The notes under the pieces: generated by a model | Database searches by the model: none | Seen by the model: the letters and a program-made list of their open reading frames with translations, nothing else | What the model was told of the DNA's origin: nothing | From: CAZESS01 sp964414415 | GTDB taxonomy: Archaea; Thermoplasmatota; E2; UBA202; DSCA01 | DNA: 51,648 nucleotides | Direction of reading: 5' to 3' | Assembly (NCBI GenBank): GCA_964414415.1 | Contig: CAYPWJ010000009.1 | Location: 1-51,648 of the forward strand | Program-made: the position numbers and the translations under genes | Shown: piece after piece, positions 1-7,936 of the stretch | How the letters are laid out: the number at the start of each line of letters is the position of its first letter | Position numbering within the stretch: position 1 is the first letter of the stretch

Positions 1-3000
1 GTGTCACACACGGTAACCGTGCAAAACGTCGGGCCCACCGCGGCCTTTAGCTACAGCCCGGAACATCCGGATGCCGGCGATACCGTTTCTTTTGTAGACC
101 ATTCAAGTGATTCGGACGGCTCCATAGCAACTTACGAATGGGACTTCGGCGACGGCAACGATAGCAGCGCACAGAACCCAAGCCATACCTATGCCGACGA
201 CGGCACCTACACGGTCACGCTGACCGTGGAAGACGACGATGGGGCAACGGACTCAACCACCACGTCGGTAGCGGTGGGAAATGTCCCCAATGTCGACTTT
301 ACCTTTACCCCGTCAAACCCGAAAACCGGCGAAAGTATCCAGTTCACCGACCAATCATCTGACCCGGACGGCGGCGCAATACAGGAATGGAAATGGCGCT
401 TCGACGACGGAAATGAAAGCAGCGCACAGAACCCAAGCCATACCTATGCCGACGACGGCACCTATGACGTTGAGTTGACCGTGACCGACGATGAAGGAAA
501 GCAGGCCACGGGCAGCAAGAAAGTCACCGTCTCCAACCGTGACCCGTCGGCAGGATTCACCTTTTCACCCGACACGCCGGATACCCAGGACAGCATCTCA
601 TTCACCGATGAATCAACCGACCCGGACGGCAGCATTGACTCCTGGGAATGGGACTTCGACGACGGCAACGATAGCAGCGCACAGAACCCAAGCCATACCT
701 ATGCCGACGACGGCACCTACACGGTCACGCTGACCGTGGAAGACAACGATGGGGCAACGGACAGCGTGTCACACACGGTAACCGTGCAAAACGTCGGGCC
801 CACCGCGGCCTTTAGCTACAGCCCGGAACATCCGGTGCGGACAGACTCCGTCAAGTTCACCGACCAATCCTCCGAGCCGGACGGAACCATTGCGAGTTAC
901 AGCTGGGACTTCGGCGACGAAAGCGGCACGAGTTCTGAGCCAAATCCAAGCTATAGTTATGGAAGCGACGGCAACTACACGGTCACGCTGACCGTGGAAG
1001 ACGACGATGGGGCAACGGACAGCGTGTCACAGACAATAAGGATTTTTCCTGTGCCTCCCGTTGCCAACTTTTCCTTCACCCCTCACCATCCCACCACTTC
1101 AGACGTGGTACAGTTCACCGACCAGTCTACGCCCGGCGATGCGCCCATCCAGAGCTACAAGTGGGCGTTCGGGGACGGGAATAGCAGCAGCCAGCAGGAT
1201 CCAACGCACCAGTATGCAAATAACGAGGTGTATACCGTCAAGCTGACCGTCACCGACGGTAACGGACAGAACGACACCGTCGAAAAAACGGTGAGCGTGG
1301 GAAACGTTCCTCCGACGGCCAGCATCGGCAACACGCCGCCCGTTGAGGCACATACGTATGAAGACATCACCTTCGATGGGTCGGCATCGACTGACTCCGA
1401 CGGTAATATCACCGTGTATCGATGGGACTGGACCAGCGACGGAAGCTGGAACCAGGAGAGCGATGCGGCAACAGCCACCCACTCTTATACTGCGGCGGGC
1501 ACCTACACGGCAACACTGCAGGTAGAGGACGATGACGGTGCCACCGACAATGCCACGGTGGTCGTCACCATCAGCAATTCACCTCCTTCAGCCAGCTTTA
1601 CCTACACTCCCTCCTCGCCGGATACCCAGGACAGCATCACGTTCATCAATACCTCAGACGACGTGGACGGAACGATTGTCTCGGTGCAGTGGGACTTCGA
1701 CGACGGCAACGATAGCAGCGCACAGAACCCAAGCCATACCTATGCCGACGACGGCACCTACACGGTCACGCTGACCGTGGAAGACAACGATGGGGCAACG
1801 GACAGCGTGTCACACACGGTAACCGTGCAAAACGTCGGGCCCACCGCGGCCTTTAGCTACACTCCCTCCTTGCCGGATACCCAGGACAGCATCACGTTCA
1901 CCGATGAATCAACCGACCCGGACGGCAGCATTGACTCCTGGGAATGGGACTTCGACGACGGCAACGAGAGCACCGCACAGAACCCAAGCCATACCTATGC
2001 CGACGACGGAACCTATGACGTTGAGTTGACCGTGACCGATGATGACGGCACTGCATCCACGATGTCGAAGACGGTCACGGTATCCAACACTCCTCCAACT
2101 GCTGCATTTACCGTTACCACGTCGGTAACGATACCGGGCGAGACGCTCACCTTCAAGGCAGACACCTCATATGATCTCGATGGCTTCATAACGGAGTGTG
2201 CCTGGCAGCTTGGAGACGGAGTCACCAAGACGGGGGAACAGATTACCCACGCATACGCCCACAACGGCAGCTACGAGGTCACGCTGACCGTGGAAGACAA
2301 CGACGGAGGAACGGACAGCGAGTCCCGTACTATCACCGTCACTGCTCCACCGGTCGCCAGCTTCACCTACACCATAGAGGAAGGCAACGTGACCTTCAAC
2401 GCCTCCGGCTCCCACGACCCCGACGGCTCCATCGAGAGCTACAGCTGGGACTTCGGCGACGGCGCCGCCGGGACAGGCGAAAACGTGACTCATTCCTACA
2501 GCCAGAGCGGCACCTACCATGTCACGCTGACCGTGACCGACAACGAAGGCAAGAGCAACCAGACACACACAAACGTCACCGTCGACCTCGAGCCACCGGT
2601 CACCGCGATGGAGCTGTCACCCGGCAGCCCCAACGGCCACAACGGCTGGTACGTCACCAGCGTCACCGTCACCCTGGACGCTACGGACACCATCTCCGAG
2701 AACACCACAACCAAATACAGATTCGATGACACCTCCAGCTGGAACACATATACCGATCCAATCCAGCTCACCACAGCCGGCGTCCACGTCCTCTCCTACC
2801 GGAGCATCGACGAAAGCGGCAACATAGAAGCTGCCAGCAACGCAACCATCAAGATAGACACATCACGTCCATCCACGACGCTCTCCCCGTCGATAAACGA
2901 AAGCACCTGGTACACCGAGCCGGTCACGCTGTCACTCGCCGGATACGACGGTGTCTCAGGCAGCACCACCTACTACCGCGTCGTCGGCAAAACACGGGAA

Positions 3001-3450
3001 TTCAAGCAATACAGCGAGCCGCTCAACATCTCCCAGGAGGGAACCCATATCATTCAATATTTCACCCGCGACCGGGCCGGCAACGCAGAAACGTTGCATA
3101 ACGTCACGCTCCACATCGACACGGCACAACCTGAGCTGCAGGTGACGACGCCCCGCGCCTCCCACCTCTACCTCTTCGGCCGGGAGGTCATGCCGCTGGA
3201 GGGAATGGACAGAGCAGCTGTGGTCATCGGCAGCCTCGACATCGAGGTCACGGCATCCGACACCGGTGCAGGAATACAGGACGTATCCTTCTACCTCGAA
3301 GACGAACTGCAGCACACCGACGGCGGCGCTCCCTACATGTGGCAATGGGACATGCGCGCTATCGGCGCCTACACCATCGAGGTCGTCGCAGCGGACAACG
3401 CCGGCCGCACCGCGAGCACAAACATATACCTCATGGCCTTCAACCTGTGA
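1..3450 (+). CDS. Large PKD-repeat surface protein, 5' end outside window
   Basis: The reading frame is open from base 1, so the true start lies upstream; the GTG at base 1 sits inside a repeat and is not a start. The 1149 visible residues hold about ten PKD (beta-sandwich) domains in tandem to about residue 860, each with a WDFGDG-type core and a TYTVTLTVEDDDGATDS-type last strand. Two domains of the OmpL47/Ig-like kind follow (about 865-1040, each with a W-Y and a DxxGNxE pattern). The last 100 residues form a module starting at HLYLFGR that is echoed at the end of the exported nitroreductase at 41136-42674. Many N-x-S/T sites suggest a glycosylated extracellular protein. PKD domains usually serve adhesion or act as spacers in archaeal surface proteins; any catalytic head would be upstream and is not visible. 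No transmembrane anchor is seen at the C terminus. Confidence 0.9.
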   Translation: MSHTVTVQNVGPTAAFSYSPEHPDAGDTVSFVDHSSDSDGSIATYEWDFGDGNDSSAQNPSHTYADDGTYTVTLTVEDDDGATDSTTTSVAVGNVPNVDFTFTPSNPKTGESIQFTDQSSDPDGGAIQEWKWRFDDGNESSAQNPSHTYADDGTYDVELTVTDDEGKQATGSKKVTVSNRDPSAGFTFSPDTPDTQDSISFTDESTDPDGSIDSWEWDFDDGNDSSAQNPSHTYADDGTYTVTLTVEDNDGATDSVSHTVTVQNVGPTAAFSYSPEHPVRTDSVKFTDQSSEPDGTIASYSWDFGDESGTSSEPNPSYSYGSDGNYTVTLTVEDDDGATDSVSQTIRIFPVPPVANFSFTPHHPTTSDVVQFTDQSTPGDAPIQSYKWAFGDGNSSSQQDPTHQYANNEVYTVKLTVTDGNGQNDTVEKTVSVGNVPPTASIGNTPPVEAHTYEDITFDGSASTDSDGNITVYRWDWTSDGSWNQESDAATATHSYTAAGTYTATLQVEDDDGATDNATVVVTISNSPPSASFTYTPSSPDTQDSITFINTSDDVDGTIVSVQWDFDDGNDSSAQNPSHTYADDGTYTVTLTVEDNDGATDSVSHTVTVQNVGPTAAFSYTPSLPDTQDSITFTDESTDPDGSIDSWEWDFDDGNESTAQNPSHTYADDGTYDVELTVTDDDGTASTMSKTVTVSNTPPTAAFTVTTSVTIPGETLTFKADTSYDLDGFITECAWQLGDGVTKTGEQITHAYAHNGSYEVTLTVEDNDGGTDSESRTITVTAPPVASFTYTIEEGNVTFNASGSHDPDGSIESYSWDFGDGAAGTGENVTHSYSQSGTYHVTLTVTDNEGKSNQTHTNVTVDLEPPVTAMELSPGSPNGHNGWYVTSVTVTLDATDTISENTTTKYRFDDTSSWNTYTDPIQLTTAGVHVLSYRSIDESGNIEAASNATIKIDTSRPSTTLSPSINESTWYTEPVTLSLAGYDGVSGSTTYYRVVGKTREFKQYSEPLNISQEGTHIIQYFTRDRAGNAETLHNVTLHIDTAQPELQVTTPRASHLYLFGREVMPLEGMDRAAVVIGSLDIEVTASDTGAGIQDVSFYLEDELQHTDGGAPYMWQWDMRAIGAYTIEVVAADNAGRTASTNIYLMAFNL
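649..820 (+). repeat. 172-bp perfect direct repeat, copy 1 (in PKD gene)
   Basis: Bases 649-820 are identical to 1690-1861 over 172 positions, with mismatches just outside on both sides. The unit covers the end of one PKD domain and the start of the next. A shorter part of the same unit (766-835) is also identical to bases 1-70. Perfect identity including silent positions points to recent duplication or gene conversion rather than protein-level selection alone. Confidence 0.95.
1690..1861 (+). repeat. 172-bp perfect direct repeat, copy 2 (in PKD gene)
   Basis: Second copy of the unit at 649-820, offset by 1041 bases. The offset is a multiple of three, so recombination between the copies would delete or duplicate about four PKD domains in frame. 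Confidence 0.95.
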
Positions 3451-3517
3451 CAGCTGTGACAGATACCGGTAAGTGCCCCTGGATGGTTCCCCGACCGCAC
3501 CTATACAGAGAGGCACC

Positions 3518-4507
3518 ATGATCGCGCTTGGTATAGAGGGAACGGCGCACACCGTCGGTGCGGGCGTCGTCCGGGACGATGCGCCGCTGGTGCTGTCCAA
3601 CGAGATGCGGATGTACCGGCCGGCGGAGGGCGGCATCCATCCGCGGGACGCGGCGAACCATCACGCCTCGATGCTTGTAGACGTCGTCGAGGAGGCGCTC
3701 GCCAGCGCGGGTATGGACGCCGGCGACCTGGACCTGGTGGGGTTCTCCATGGGGCCCGGGCTCGGCCCGTGTCTTCGCACGGTTGCGACGGCGGCGCGGT
3801 CGCTGGCGCTGCATCTCGACGTGCCGCTGCTGGGTGTCAACCACTGCATCGCGCATCTCGAGGTCGGGCGTGCCGTGACCGGGGCCCGTGACCCGGTCCT
3901 GCTGTACGTCTCGGGGGGCAACACCCAGGTTATCGCGTTTTTGAACGGCCGCTACCGCGTGTTCGGCGAGACGCTGGACATCGGCATCGGCAACTGCCTG
4001 GACAAGTTCGGCCGCGAGCTGGACATGCCGTTTCCCGCCGGCCCGCGGGTCGAGCAGCTGGCGCGGCGGGGCGACCGGTACCTGGAGCTGCCGTACTCGG
4101 TGAAGGGGATGGATGTCTCGTTTTCCGGCATCCTGACAGCCGCGCTCTCCATGGTCGACAGCAACGACGGCGACGTCCCGGATGTCTGCTACTCGCTGCA
4201 GGAGACCTGCTTCGCCATGTTGACCGAGGTGACGGAGCGGGCGATGGCGCACACGGCGAAGCAGGAGGTGCTCCTGGGCGGCGGCGTCGCCTCTAACAAG
4301 CGGCTGCAGGAGATGGTCACCACGATGGCCGAGGCGCGCGAGGCACGGTGTTTCGTGCCCCGGCGGGACCTGCTGGTCGACAACGGCGCCATGATCGGGT
4401 GGACGGCGCTGCTGATGCACCACGCCGGCGTGCAGATGGACGTCGCCGAGACCAGGGTGCGGCAGCGGTTTCGAACCGACGAGGTGGACGTGGTATGGCG
4501 ACAGTGA
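3518..4507 (+). CDS. kae1: KEOPS subunit Kae1, tRNA threonylcarbamoyltransferase
   Basis: Kae1/TsaD family (ASKHA fold) enzyme that transfers the threonylcarbamoyl group to A37 of ANN-decoding tRNAs. The protein of 329 residues has the family's usual length. Visible motifs: N-terminal LGIEGTAHT, the metal-binding NHCIAHLE (HxxxH), YVSGGNTQV, GIGNCLDKFGR, GGGVASNKRL and the C-terminal DNGAMIGW with the metal-binding Asp. I chose the ATG at 3518 because it puts MIALGIEGT at the N terminus as in homologues; a GTG at 3473 in the same frame would add 15 unlikely residues. The stop overlaps the start of bud32 by 13 bases, so the two KEOPS subunits are probably translationally coupled rather than fused as in many euryarchaea. 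Confidence 0.96.
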   Translation: MIALGIEGTAHTVGAGVVRDDAPLVLSNEMRMYRPAEGGIHPRDAANHHASMLVDVVEEALASAGMDAGDLDLVGFSMGPGLGPCLRTVATAARSLALHLDVPLLGVNHCIAHLEVGRAVTGARDPVLLYVSGGNTQVIAFLNGRYRVFGETLDIGIGNCLDKFGRELDMPFPAGPRVEQLARRGDRYLELPYSVKGMDVSFSGILTAALSMVDSNDGDVPDVCYSLQETCFAMLTEVTERAMAHTAKQEVLLGGGVASNKRLQEMVTTMAEAREARCFVPRRDLLVDNGAMIGWTALLMHHAGVQMDVAETRVRQRFRTDEVDVVWRQ

Positions 4508-5118
4508 TCCAGCGTGGCGCCGAAGCGGAGATATGCCGCGGCGAGTGGCTCGGCCGCCCGGTTGTCGTCAAGCGCCGTGTACCCAAGCGGTACCGCATCG
4601 CCGAGATAGACGAGGCGTTGCGCGAGCAGCGGACCAGGAATGAGGCGCTGTTGCTGCACGAGGCGCGCTGCACGGGCGTCGCCACCCCGGTTGTCTACGA
4701 CGTCGACCTGACCGACATGGCGATCACCATGCAGCATCTCGACGGCCAGCGCGTCAAGGACGTCATCGACGGGCTGGCAGGCAGACGGCAGCGTGAGCTC
4801 TGCCGGGCGATCGGCAGCGACGTGGGACGGCTGCACCGGGGCGGCATCGTCCACGGCGACCTGACGACGTCGAACCTCATCCTGCAGGGCGAGCACATCT
4901 CCTTCATCGACTTCGGGCTCGGCGGGAAGAGCGAGAGCGTGGAGCAGCGGGGTGTCGACCTCCACCTGCTGATGGAGGCGCTGACGGCGGCGCATACGAA
5001 TCCCCGTCTCTTTGGATGGGTGATGGAGGGCTACACCGCGGTGGCGCCGGATGCCAGGGCGGTGCGGCAGACGGTGGAGGACATCGCCGGTCGTGGTCGA
5101 TACGTGGTGAAACCGTGA
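4495..5118 (+). CDS. bud32: KEOPS subunit Bud32, small atypical protein kinase/ATPase
   Basis: Bud32 (PRPK) of 207 residues, the minimal kinase of the KEOPS complex, which supports Kae1 by ATP hydrolysis. Visible: the ATP-anchoring lysine in VVVKRRVPK, the RYR motif just after it, the catalytic loop GGIVHGDLTTSN and the metal-binding FIDFGLG. The C terminus ends with a short basic tail (RGRYVVKP), typical of the family. The start at 4495 lies inside the end of kae1 in another frame, and the stop TGA shares three bases with the GTG start of the next gene. The three genes 3518-5657 thus form one tight operon. Confidence 0.95.
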   Translation: MATVIQRGAEAEICRGEWLGRPVVVKRRVPKRYRIAEIDEALREQRTRNEALLLHEARCTGVATPVVYDVDLTDMAITMQHLDGQRVKDVIDGLAGRRQRELCRAIGSDVGRLHRGGIVHGDLTTSNLILQGEHISFIDFGLGGKSESVEQRGVDLHLLMEALTAAHTNPRLFGWVMEGYTAVAPDARAVRQTVEDIAGRGRYVVKP

Positions 5119-5657
5119 AAATCAGGTTTGTAACCGGCAACCCGGGCAAACTGCGCGAGGCGCGGGCGACGCTGCCCTGCCGGGTGGTGCAGCACGACGT
5201 CGGCTACCCCGAGATACAGGCTGACACGCTGCGGGAGGTCGCACGGTTCGGCATGGACTGGCTCCACACCCGGATAGACGGGCCGTTCATCCTGGAGGAC
5301 GCGGGCCTGTTCGTTCATGGCCTCGACGGCTTCCCCGGCGTCTATTCCTCCTACGTCTACGGGACCATCGGCAACGAGGGGCTCCTCCAGCTGCTGGAGG
5401 ACGCCACAGGGAGAGCGGCGACGTTCCGCTCGGTCGTCGGGCTGGACGACGGCGAGCAGCATCTCTTCACCGGTGAATGCCACGGTTCGATAGCCACGTC
5501 GATGCGCGGCGAACGCGGCTTCGGCTACGACCCTGTCTTCACCCCCGACGGCAGCGACCTGACGTTCGCCGAGATGACGCAGGCGGAAAAAAACAGGTAT
5601 TCTCATCGCGGCAGCGCCGTCAGGAAACTCGCCCGCTATCTATCGTCGCTCCCGTAG
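5115..5657 (+). CDS. RdgB/HAM1-type non-canonical purine NTP pyrophosphatase
   Basis: ITPase family enzyme that hydrolyses ITP, dITP and XTP to monophosphates and so cleans the nucleotide pool. The 180-residue protein opens with VTGNPGKLREA (the family's TxNxxK substrate loop), followed by LEDAGLFVHGLDGFPGVYSSY and later RGFGYDPVF, all signature stretches. The start is a GTG at 5115 that overlaps the bud32 stop (GTGA), placing MKIRFVTGN at the N terminus. It ends with an 18-base convergent overlap with the minus-strand gene at 5640. Its link to KEOPS genes is a frequent archaeal neighbourhood; no functional tie is shown. Confidence 0.94.
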   Translation: MKIRFVTGNPGKLREARATLPCRVVQHDVGYPEIQADTLREVARFGMDWLHTRIDGPFILEDAGLFVHGLDGFPGVYSSYVYGTIGNEGLLQLLEDATGRAATFRSVVGLDDGEQHLFTGECHGSIATSMRGERGFGYDPVFTPDGSDLTFAEMTQAEKNRYSHRGSAVRKLARYLSSLP

Positions 5658-6311
5658 GATGGCCTCGATGCGGTCCAGCCGCTCCAGCATCTGCTGCCGG
5701 GCCAGGATGGAGCCGGCGCAGCGCTTCAGGTCACGGAAGGAGAGCGACCGTTTGGGGAGCACACCCCTGTCGGAGAGCCGGCCCAGCTCCTGCCCGAGCT
5801 CGTCGTCGCTCATGTCGAGCTGCGCTGCCGCCCTCTGGAAGTCACCGGCGGTGGCCAGCGCGTGCAGCACCTCCCTGCCGTGGTCGTCGAGCGAGACGGT
5901 GTAGGGCAAGAAGCCGTATTCCTCCATGACTTCCTCCATGCAGGTCTTGACGATGGCTTCGAGCTCCTCGGGCTCGAGCAACAGGTGGTACTCGCTGAAC
6001 TCGACGACGGCTACGTCGAGCTGCGCCGCTGACTCCATGACGGCGTCGTCGGCTTTTTTGCAGATGAGCATCGGGTGCATGCCGGCGAGCTGCGCGTTGG
6101 CGTAGGCCTGCCGCACCGAGCTGAGATTGGCCCGGCCGGCTTTGACCTCGACGGCGTAGCGCTCATCGTCTTTTTCAGCCAGGATGTCTATCTCGGCGAT
6201 GGTCTCGCCTTCGGAGCGAAGCTCGTGGTTCGCCTCGACGATGGCATAGCCCATGCTGTCGAGCATCCGTCGGGCAATCCGCTCCGCTGACAGTCCCCTG
6301 CGCTTGGTCAC
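5640..6311 (-). CDS. RecB-family nuclease-like protein with C-terminal helical/HTH region
   Basis: A 223-residue protein. Residues 1-110 look like a restriction-endonuclease-fold (RecB-like) core: AEIDILAEKDDERYAVEVKAG gives the E...D and ExK catalytic pattern, with RQAYANAQL following as a possible conserved QxxxY-like helix. Residues 130-223 look helical; a stretch around GDFQRAAAQLDMSDDELGQEL resembles a helix-turn-helix, and the end (RQQMLERLDRIEAILRER) could form a coiled coil. Such proteins occur widely in archaea without an assigned pathway. DNA or RNA cleavage is inferred from the motif. The gene is convergent with the ITPase and may be co-transcribed with the upstream aldolase gene, 30 bases away. 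Confidence 0.7.
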   Translation of the reverse strand: MTKRRGLSAERIARRMLDSMGYAIVEANHELRSEGETIAEIDILAEKDDERYAVEVKAGRANLSSVRQAYANAQLAGMHPMLICKKADDAVMESAAQLDVAVVEFSEYHLLLEPEELEAIVKTCMEEVMEEYGFLPYTVSLDDHGREVLHALATAGDFQRAAAQLDMSDDELGQELGRLSDRGVLPKRSLSFRDLKRCAGSILARQQMLERLDRIEAILRERR

Positions 6312-6341
6312 TCTCCCGCCTCCTGCAGATGATAGGCCGGT

Positions 6342-7451
6342 TCAGACGTCCTCGAAGCGGCCTTTGACGTGCTCCATGACCTTGGGCAGCGTCGTGTACT
6401 CCATGTCCTCGAGCGGGAGTCGATGTGGCTCGAACGGGCCGTGGCGGCGCATGTAGTCGGTGACATCCTGCGCCTTCCTCCGAGCGTCATCAAAGGCCGG
6501 GTCGTCGAACAGGTCAGCCGGGCCGGTCAGCGTCCCGTTGGTCACCTGCAGGCCGAGGGCGACGACGCGCGGCGGACCGTCGAACCGGGTGCATCTCGCC
6601 TCCGCCTCGCTGACGGGCATCAGCGGGCCGTTGTGAGAGCCGCGCATCCAGCCTGACACGAGGTGCGGAAATGCAAAGCCTTCAAGGACCTCGCCGAGGG
6701 CGGGCAGCCCGGACTGCGCCCGGACCGCCGCGACGGGATCATCCTTGCCGACGTATTCACCGGCGATGTGGTACAGCTTTTCCGTCGACACGGCAGCGAC
6801 GGGCTCGTCGGCGGGCAGCTTGCCGCCTTCCTTGGGAAACACGCGCTTGATGACGAAGCGGGACTTGGCGCCGAGGAGCGCCAGAGCGTCGTACATCTCC
6901 TCCGGCATGTCCATGAAGATGCGGGTGTGCTCCTTGATGTCCCATATCTCGAGGCGGAAGCCCTCGTGCAGCGAGGGATCGATGACGAGGCCGGCGGTCG
7001 AGAACGGGTCGGCGAATATCTTGAAGATGGGCAGGTTGAAGGCGCCGGGCTCGGTCTTGTCCATCAGGAAGGCGACCAGCGGCTCCGATGCCCGCTCGGT
7101 GAACTCCAGCTCGGCGATACCGGGGCCCATCCCCCGGACGTTGCCGGAAAACGCATCCTTGAGCAGGTCCTGACCTGCCCCGTAGAGGCCCAGCTCACGG
7201 GCCGTCTCGGTGGCGTCCTGAAAGGTGTCCCAGGCGAGCGAGTGGATCTCCTCGTCGTCCTCGCCCCGGGTATGCGTCATCAGGAGCTCGAGGTCGTCGC
7301 CGCAATGGGCAACACAAAAATCGACGAGGAGATCGCTTTCCTTTGCCTCGGAGAGATGCGCTTCAGCGGTCTCCATGAGCTTGGGATGCACCGACGAATG
7401 ACCGGGGAACCCACCAACATCTGCCTTTATGATGCTGAACGTCGTTTTCAT
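6342..7451 (-). CDS. fbp: Fructose-1,6-bisphosphate aldolase/phosphatase (type V FBPase)
   Basis: Bifunctional archaeal enzyme that condenses triose phosphates to fructose-1,6-bisphosphate and dephosphorylates it to fructose-6-phosphate, making gluconeogenesis unidirectional. The protein of 369 residues has the family length. Visible marks: N-terminal TTFSIIKADVGGFPGHSSVHP (metal/phosphate site), VAHCGDDLELLMTH, FSGNVRGMGPG, MDKTEPGAFNLP, YHIAGEYVGKDDPVAAVR and GSHNGPLMPV. The ATG at 7451 is chosen because homologues begin MKTTxSxIKADVG; an upstream in-frame ATG at 7469 would add six residues. The gene implies gluconeogenic growth or at least sugar phosphate synthesis for the cell envelope. 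Confidence 0.96.
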   Translation of the reverse strand: MKTTFSIIKADVGGFPGHSSVHPKLMETAEAHLSEAKESDLLVDFCVAHCGDDLELLMTHTRGEDDEEIHSLAWDTFQDATETARELGLYGAGQDLLKDAFSGNVRGMGPGIAELEFTERASEPLVAFLMDKTEPGAFNLPIFKIFADPFSTAGLVIDPSLHEGFRLEIWDIKEHTRIFMDMPEEMYDALALLGAKSRFVIKRVFPKEGGKLPADEPVAAVSTEKLYHIAGEYVGKDDPVAAVRAQSGLPALGEVLEGFAFPHLVSGWMRGSHNGPLMPVSEAEARCTRFDGPPRVVALGLQVTNGTLTGPADLFDDPAFDDARRKAQDVTDYMRRHGPFEPHRLPLEDMEYTTLPKVMEHVKGRFEDV

Positions 7452-7498
7452 GGGCGTGTAATGCGGCAACGCTACAAAAACTTTGGCCTCACGCCTGT

Positions 7499-7936
7499 TT
7501 AGGCGTCCTGCCGCTGAAAGTACCGGTCGACCATCTCCGCGAACTCGTGGAACGGGACCGTCCGCTCAACGATTTTTTCCGCATATGCATCGAGATCGTC
7601 GCTCCAGTCGGTGCCAAACCAGGCCGTGTAGCCCCAGATGCGCACCTCGTCGTCGACGTCAAGCAGCGCCTCCGTGGTCCGCACGCCGTCCATCCCGCCG
7701 CTGCCCTCCCGGTGCTGCTCGACGGCATCCATGTCCTCCGCACCGGACAGGTTGAGATCCATGACGACCAGGTCGGGACGGTTCCCCTCCTCCACCAGCG
7801 ACTGATACGTTTCGACGGCCTGGCTGCCGCTTTCCGCGTGGTGGAGCTCCACCGGGGTGTCAATGCGGCCGAGATGCGCTCCGAGCAGCTCGTGGATCAT
7901 GGGCTCATCGTCGACGATCAGGACTGTCTTACTCAC
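7499..7936 (-). CDS. Stand-alone response-regulator receiver with loop insertion
   Basis: CheY-like receiver of 145 residues. It shows the acidic pair D9-D10 (LIVDDEP), the phosphoacceptor Asp at about 60 (LVVMDLNLSG) and the Thr of strand 4 (IWGYTAW). The usual MDLxMPxMDG signature is split: about 20 extra residues rich in acidic side chains lie between MDLN and a later GMDGVRTTEALL. The conserved Lys of strand 5 is not obvious. No output domain is present. The GTG start at 7936 overlaps the end of the six-PAS sensor gene by 8 bases, so the two are almost certainly a pair. Signalling through a partner protein is inferred. Confidence 0.85.
   Translation of the reverse strand: MSKTVLIVDDEPMIHELLGAHLGRIDTPVELHHAESGSQAVETYQSLVEEGNRPDLVVMDLNLSGAEDMDAVEQHREGSGGMDGVRTTEALLDVDDEVRIWGYTAWFGTDWSDDLDAYAEKIVERTVPFHEFAEMVDRYFQRQDA

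Noticed and set aside
1..3. GTG at base 1 as the start of the PKD protein
   Set aside because: It lies within a repeat unit (identical to 766 onward, mid-protein), so the window simply cuts the gene.
150..2020. Regular repeats as a CRISPR array
   Set aside because: Repeats are in frame inside a protein gene, differ in length and spacing, and code for PKD domains.
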